A stretch of DNA of 64,000 bases from Pseudomonas bijieensis (GTDB lineage Bacteria; Pseudomonadota; Gammaproteobacteria; Pseudomonadales; Pseudomonadaceae). The notes beneath the pieces are model-generated. The model was given only the letters and a program-made list of their open reading frames with translations. It was not told where the DNA came from and did no database searches. This document shows positions 58,681 to 64,000 of this stretch, piece by piece. The stretch lies in contig NZ_CP048810.1 of the NCBI RefSeq assembly GCF_013347965.1, forward strand, positions 6,509,501-6,573,500, in the 5' to 3' direction. The translations under genes were made by a program, and so were the position numbers. How positions within the stretch are numbered: position 1 is the stretch's first letter; each line of letters begins with the position of its first letter.

Positions 58681-59442
58681 TCAGTTCAGGGTATCGACCT
58701 TGACCCGCAAAATCATGTCATCGCGGCCCTGGGTCGAGTAGCTGCGGGTCAGACCCTGTTTGTCGGCCTGATTCTGGCGATTGACCCCGGCCAGGGTGAT
58801 CCATTCGCCCAGGCGACCGCTGACGGTTGTGTCGGTACTTTGAACGTTCACTACATCGGGACGTTCCTGGCTCATGCGGTCACGGTTGGTACTGATGCTC
58901 AGATGAACGGTCTCACCGGTGACGCTGGCGGTGACATAAAAACCCTGGGTGACGTTGCGGTATTCGGTCTGGCTTTGCATGCGCCCATAGGTGTCGGTCT
59001 GGGTGCTGGTGAACGGCACGCTCTGGCCCACCTGGATCAACGCCGGTTGGCCTTCGCTGGCTTGTACCTGCTGCACGCCGCCTTCACGGCTGGCGGTGCT
59101 GCGATTGATGATGCGGGTCTGGCTGGGGGCGGCACCGTTGATCGAATAGCCCTGGTCGCCCTGCAGGTTGTTTTCGTTGGTGTCGACGGTGATCAGCAGG
59201 CGCTTGGGAGCGGTATCCAATTGGGCGAGGAATTGCCGGAGTTCTTCGATTTTGCCGGGCTCGGCATTGACGATCAGTTGGTTGCCGTAGGCGCTGACCT
59301 GGCCGTCCTTGCCGATGAAATTCTGCGCCACCGGCAGCAGGTCGGCGCTGGTGCGGTAGTTCAGCGGCACGACTTGCGTGTCGGCCATGACCGACAGGCT
59401 GCAACCGAGCAGCAGAGTGGTAAGCAGGGTGCGTAAGGACAT
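58681..59442 (-). CDS. Secreted secretin-N-domain-like protein
   Basis: 253 residues. ATG 59442 (MSLRTLLTTLLLGCSLSVMA) is preferred because GGAG lies about 8 bases upstream, whereas the ATG two codons earlier is too close to it. A Sec signal is followed by TQVVPLNYRTSADLLPVAQNFIGKDGQVSAYGNQLIVNAEPGKIEELRQFLAQLD, which has the form of a secretin/TonB short N-domain. The rest resembles the start of a secretin channel (PALIQVGQSVPFTSTQTDTYG), but no outer-membrane pore region is present. It may be a stand-alone periplasmic or outer-membrane accessory protein. Function unknown. Confidence 0.75.
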   Translation of the reverse strand: MSLRTLLTTLLLGCSLSVMADTQVVPLNYRTSADLLPVAQNFIGKDGQVSAYGNQLIVNAEPGKIEELRQFLAQLDTAPKRLLITVDTNENNLQGDQGYSINGAAPSQTRIINRSTASREGGVQQVQASEGQPALIQVGQSVPFTSTQTDTYGRMQSQTEYRNVTQGFYVTASVTGETVHLSISTNRDRMSQERPDVVNVQSTDTTVSGRLGEWITLAGVNRQNQADKQGLTRSYSTQGRDDMILRVKVDTLN

Positions 59443-59520
59443 GTCCATTTCTCCGCGAGACAAAGGCTTGATATTGCCAGTTTGTCGGCCCGGGATGGGG
59501 CAAGTTGAATGGTAGACGGC

Positions 59521-59556
59521 AAAACGCCCCGGCATCGGAGGATGGCGGGGCGTTTT
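59521..59556 (-). terminator. Terminator downstream of the GNAT/roxA unit
   Basis: The perfect 10-bp arms AAAACGCCCC and GGGGCGTTTT with a 16-base loop lie between the acetyltransferase gene and the secretin-like gene. The arms end in T4 on either strand. The REP element at 59575 lies between it and the acetyltransferase stop. Confidence 0.75.
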
Positions 59557-59574
59557 ATGGTGCTGATGATGCTT

Positions 59575-59721
59575 TGTGGCGAGGGGATTTATCCCCGTTG
59601 GGCTGCGAAGCAGCCCCAACAAGCTAATTGCGTCAACCTGGCACACCACAGTGACTGACTTGAGGGCTGCTGCGCAGCCCAGCGGGGCGGTGCGACGTTT
59701 CGCTAAATCCCCTCGCCACAG
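59575..59721. repeat. REP-like inverted pair (GTGGCGAGGGGA type)
   Basis: TGTGGCGAGGGGATTTATCC at the left pairs with AAATCCCCTCGCCACAG at the right, with an internal hairpin (GGGCTGCGAAGCAGCCC). It belongs to the same second REP family as the element at 30026. Confidence 0.75.
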
Positions 59722-59725
59722 GGTT

Positions 59726-60151
59726 TCAGGTGGAATGGCGAACCATGTCCACATGGGGAATTCCGGCTTCCAGGAACTCCTCACTGACCACCGCGAAACC
59801 CAGGCGCTCATAGAACGGCGTGGCATGCACCTGGGCGCTGAGCATCTGTTGCTTGAGCCCGCGTTTCTCGGCTTCGGCGATCACGGCGTGCATCAGCGCG
59901 TCACCCACCTTCAGGCCGCGCCAGTCCTTGAGGACCGAGACGCGACCGATATGGCCGTCAGTCAACAGGCGAGCGGTGCCAATGGGGAAGTCGCCTTCAA
60001 ACGCCAGAAAATGCACCGCGCCCTGGTCATCGGCATCCCATTCTAGCTCAGGCGGAACGGACTGCTCGGCAATGAACACGGTTTCACGAATGCGCCGGAT
60101 CTCGGCGTTATCCTTTTGCCAGTCTGCGACACGAACGTGAATTTTATTCAT
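59726..60151 (-). CDS. GNAT-family N-acetyltransferase
   Basis: About 141 residues, start 60151 (MNKIHVRVADWQKDNAEIRRIRETVF), overlapping the end of roxA by 8 bp. The acetyl-CoA motif is GRVSVLKDWRGLKVGDALMHAVIAEAEKRG (V-x-x-x-x-R-G-x-x-V-G), and the C-terminal HATPFYERLGF is typical of GNAT motif B. The acceptor substrate is unknown. It is probably co-transcribed with roxA. Confidence 0.88.
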   Translation of the reverse strand: MNKIHVRVADWQKDNAEIRRIRETVFIAEQSVPPELEWDADDQGAVHFLAFEGDFPIGTARLLTDGHIGRVSVLKDWRGLKVGDALMHAVIAEAEKRGLKQQMLSAQVHATPFYERLGFAVVSEEFLEAGIPHVDMVRHST

Positions 60152-61310
60152 CAGCGAACCCCAGGCTGCCTTGCTTGACCAGCTCGCAGACCAGGCCGCG
60201 ACCGTCTTCATCGGCCAACCACGGGCCAAGGTTCTCGATGTGCAGGGCGTCGGCGGCGCAGATCATTTTCAGCAGTTCGCGCAGCTTGCCCGGCAGGTAA
60301 CGGCTCTGGCCGCTGGCGAACAGCAGCAGGTCATCATCGACTTCCGACCAGGCCAGGCGCGCACTCGGATTGCGAATGATCACTGCACCTTGTTCCAGGC
60401 TGGCCAGCAGGTCGTCTTCTTCCAGCTCCGGGCCCACCACCAGTTCCGGGTAGCGTGGCTCGGTCATGAACTGGCCGAACCAGGTCAGCAGCAGCCGCTC
60501 GTCGCTCATGTGCTCGGCCAGCAGGCCCTTGAGGCGGTCGAGAGCGTCCTGCTGGATCTGGTGCGGGTCGGCTACAGGGCGTGCATCGGCGTCGGTGTAG
60601 CGTTCTTCGTCCGGCAGGAACTGGCTGAGGAAGTCGGTGAAATGGGTCAGTACTTCGGCGGCGCTAGGCGCACGGAAACCCACCGAGTAGGTCATGCAGT
60701 CATCCACGGCCACGCCGCAGTGGGCCAGGCGCGGTGGCAGGTAGAGCATGTCGCCCGGTTCCAGGGTCCACTCATCGGTGGCCTCGAATTCGGCGAGGAT
60801 GCGCAGGTCGGCGTGCTGCAGCAGCGGGCTCTCGGAGTCGCACATCTGGCCGATTTTCCAGTTGCGCTGGCCATGGCCTTGCAGCAGGAACACGTCATAG
60901 TTATCGAAGTGCGGGCCCACGCTGCCACCGGGGGCGGCGAAGCTGATCATCACATCGTCGATGCGCCAGCTCGGCAGGAAGCGGAAGTTCTCCAGCAGCT
61001 CGCTGACTTCCGGTACGAACTGATCGACAGCCTGTACCAGCAGGGTCCACTCGCGCTCTGGCAACTTGCTGAATTCGTCTTCGGCGAACGGGCCGCGACG
61101 CAGTTCCCAAGGGCGCTCGCCGTGCTCGATCACCAGGCGCGATTCGACTTCTTCTTCCAGGGCCAGGCCGGCCAGTTCGTCGGCGTCGATGGGGCTTTGG
61201 AAGTCAGGAATCGCCTGACGGATCAGCAGCGGTTTTTTCTGCCAGTAGTCGCGCAGGAACTCCCGTGCCGTAATGCCGCCCAGGAGTTGCAGAGGAATAT
61301 CAGGATTCAT
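60144..61310 (-). CDS. roxA: Ribosomal protein uL16 3-hydroxylase (cupin/JmjC-type)
   Basis: 388 residues. A 2-oxoglutarate- and Fe(II)-dependent hydroxylase of the RoxA/YcfD family, which hydroxylates an arginine of ribosomal protein L16 in E. coli. The iron triad is H134-x-D136 (VGPHFDNYDVFLLQ) and H197 (PRLAHCGVAVDD). The C-terminal dimerisation and winged-helix parts fill the rest, as in YcfD (373). It is downstream of purB, as in many gammaproteobacteria, with its own spacing of 84 bp. Confidence 0.93.
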   Translation of the reverse strand: MNPDIPLQLLGGITAREFLRDYWQKKPLLIRQAIPDFQSPIDADELAGLALEEEVESRLVIEHGERPWELRRGPFAEDEFSKLPEREWTLLVQAVDQFVPEVSELLENFRFLPSWRIDDVMISFAAPGGSVGPHFDNYDVFLLQGHGQRNWKIGQMCDSESPLLQHADLRILAEFEATDEWTLEPGDMLYLPPRLAHCGVAVDDCMTYSVGFRAPSAAEVLTHFTDFLSQFLPDEERYTDADARPVADPHQIQQDALDRLKGLLAEHMSDERLLLTWFGQFMTEPRYPELVVGPELEEDDLLASLEQGAVIIRNPSARLAWSEVDDDLLLFASGQSRYLPGKLRELLKMICAADALHIENLGPWLADEDGRGLVCELVKQGSLGFADE

Positions 61311-61353
61311 GTGTAACCTATTGAAAAAATATACTTTTCAGCCGCGAATAAAA

Positions 61354-61374
61354 ACGCCCGGCGCGGCCGGGCGT
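61354..61374 (-). terminator. Terminator of purB
   Basis: The 9-bp GC-rich arms ACGCCCGGC and GCCGGGCGT with loop GCG are followed on the minus strand by TTTT (complement of AAAA at 61350-61354). It lies between purB and roxA. Confidence 0.85.
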
Positions 61375-61394
61375 CTCAAAGGTAAAGCCGTGGA

Positions 61395-62852
<1,458 letters not shown>

Positions 62853-62889
62853 TTACGCGTAACGAACTACAAAAACGGGTTGAGGCGAC

Positions 62890-63513
62890 TTATTCGTTGC
62901 GCATCAACGGGTAAAGCTCTTTAAGCAATTTGCGCCGGCTGATCACCAGTTGCCAGCGATGGCCGCCCAACTGCCGCCACAGCCGTGCCGAGCGAATCCC
63001 GGCCAGCAACAGGGCGCGGATCTTCGAGGCATTGCTCGGTTGCTGCAGGTTGCGCATGTCGCCGTGCACCTGGATGCGCTGGCGCAAGGTGCTCAGGGTG
63101 TCCTGGTACAGCGCGCCGCAGGCCGCGACGACGTTTTCGTGGGACGGGCCGAAGTGCTCGACCTGGGACTGGATCTGCGGCAAGCGTTTGCCGATGGTCT
63201 CCAGCAGGTCGTCGCGCTTGGCCAGCTGGCGCTCAAGCCCCAGCATCGACAAGGCGTAGCGCAGCGGTTCGCGTTGCAGGGCGCTGGGATCGCGTTCCAG
63301 GGCGCCGATCAGGGCGCGATAGCCTTCACGCAGGTTCAGGTCGTCACCGCCGTAGACCTCCAGGGTGTCCTTGGGGTCGCGAACCAGCAGGCTGCCGAGC
63401 ATGCAGGCCACGCCCGCCTCGGTGGCCTGGCCGGTCTTGGCAATCCTGTCCACCAGCACGGCGGCGAGAAACACCCCACCCAATGCTGTCAGTTGTTCCT
63501 GGATGGAGGTCAT
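62890..63513 (-). CDS. hflD: High-frequency lysogenization protein HflD homologue
   Basis: 207 residues. An all-helical, membrane-associated protein named for its effect on phage lambda lysogeny through [39 protein letters not shown] and [19 protein letters not shown] are family-typical. Its start overlaps the mnmA stop by 4 bp. The cellular role in Pseudomonas is undefined. Confidence 0.95.
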   Translation of the reverse strand: MTSIQEQLTALGGVFLAAVLVDRIAKTGQATEAGVACMLGSLLVRDPKDTLEVYGGDDLNLREGYRALIGALERDPSALQREPLRYALSMLGLERQLAKRDDLLETIGKRLPQIQSQVEHFGPSHENVVAACGALYQDTLSTLRQRIQVHGDMRNLQQPSNASKIRALLLAGIRSARLWRQLGGHRWQLVISRRKLLKELYPLMRNE

Positions 63514-64000
63514 GCCTTGCTGCTCCAGGGTTCTGCGACTTCGATCACGCCGCCGCCCAGGCAGACTTCGCCGTCATAGAACACCACGGACTGGCCGGGC
63601 GTGACCGCCCGCTGCGGGTCATCGAAGGTGGCACGGTAGCCCGTGGCGGTTTTTTCCAGGGTGCAGGGCTGGTCGCTTTGGCGGTAGCGAACCTTGGCCG
63701 TCAGGCGACGTGGTTCGCTGAGGTCGATGGGGTTGACCCAATAGATGTCGGAAGCGAGCAGGGCGCGGGAAAACAACCACGGATGGTCGTTGCCCTGGCC
63801 GACGATCAGCTCGTTGTGTTCCAGGTCCTTGACCAGTACGTACCAAGGCTCTTCGCCAGCGTCTTTCAAGCCGCCGATGCCCAGGCCCTGGCGCTGGCCG
63901 ATGGTGTGGTACATCAGGCCATGGTGACGGCCGATGACTTCGCCTTCGGTGGTCTTGATCTCGCCTGGCTGGGCCGGCAGGTACTGCTTGAGGAAGTCGC
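63510..64000 (-). CDS. mnmA: tRNA-specific 2-thiouridylase (partial, N-terminus outside window)
   Basis: The last 162 residues of MnmA, which thiolates U34 of tRNAs for Lys, Glu and Gln using sulfur relayed from IscS/TusE. The visible part begins [43 protein letters not shown], a conserved MnmA block, and ends with the beta-barrel [18 protein letters not shown], where the last Cys lies near the substrate tunnel. It heads the mnmA-hflD-purB set. Confidence 0.96.
   Translation of the reverse strand, partial: DFLKQYLPAQPGEIKTTEGEVIGRHHGLMYHTIGQRQGLGIGGLKDAGEEPWYVLVKDLEHNELIVGQGNDHPWLFSRALLASDIYWVNPIDLSEPRRLTAKVRYRQSDQPCTLEKTATGYRATFDDPQRAVTPGQSVVFYDGEVCLGGGVIEVAEPWSSKA

Overview
The window reads as chromosomal DNA from a fluorescent Pseudomonas. 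It has a complete 13-gene nuo operon with fused nuoCD, and aceA, roxA, purB, hflD and mnmA in typical pseudomonad form. It also carries many REP-type palindromes (core GTGGGAGCGAGC/GCTCGCTCCCAC) characteristic of the P. fluorescens group. No rRNA, tRNA, CRISPR array, insertion sequence or prophage gene was seen.

Region 1 (1-17.1 kb) is visibly AT-richer than the rest and looks like an accessory catabolic island for a quaternary-ammonium (betaine-like) compound. Two divergent units flank a LysR regulator at 5.7 kb. The leftward unit encodes a ProVWX-type betaine importer, an FAD amine/amino-acid oxidase and a dihydrodipicolinate-synthase-family lyase. The rightward unit encodes a Rieske oxygenase resembling glycine betaine monooxygenase, a second lyase and a DMT exporter. 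It is followed by a membrane di-iron hydroxylase, a second OpuC/Osm-type betaine importer, an LLM flavin monooxygenase and a PhnD-like protein without signal peptide. The palindrome ATAAC-N5-GTTAT occurs once in each of the two promoter regions flanking the LysR gene, which suggests one regulon. The substrate cannot be named from sequence.

Region 2 (17.1-38.9 kb) is a mosaic of ordinary Pseudomonas accessory genes. It holds an amino-acid-type dCache chemoreceptor, two GlxA/CdhR-like AraC regulators, an MFS exporter with its LysR gene, a pirin, and two convergent overlapping winged-helix/ATPase regulators (one lacking the C-terminal TPR part). It also holds a chloroperoxidase/LysR/DoxX/monooxygenase/amidohydrolase/YcaC cluster, another LysR gene, a hemerythrin and an L-2-hydroxyglutarate-oxidase-like gene. 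Three genes here carry single-base insertions in 6-base homopolymers, which could be real frameshifts or assembly errors. Seven of the eight REP or related repeats lie in or next to this region's intergenic gaps or in the gap upstream of nuo.

Region 3 (39.0-54.0 kb) is the nuoA-N operon for respiratory complex I, on the minus strand, closed by a strong terminator at 39.0 kb. A perfect 12-bp hairpin lies between nuoF and nuoG. Upstream of nuoA are two tandem Fur-box-like sequences.

Region 4 (54.8-64.0 kb) holds an HBM-type chemoreceptor and aceA (isocitrate lyase, glyoxylate shunt) with a recognisable promoter, an operator-like palindrome and a leader of about 350 nt. It continues with a secreted secretin-like protein, a GNAT acetyltransferase overlapping roxA, purB, and hflD overlapping mnmA, which runs off the window end.
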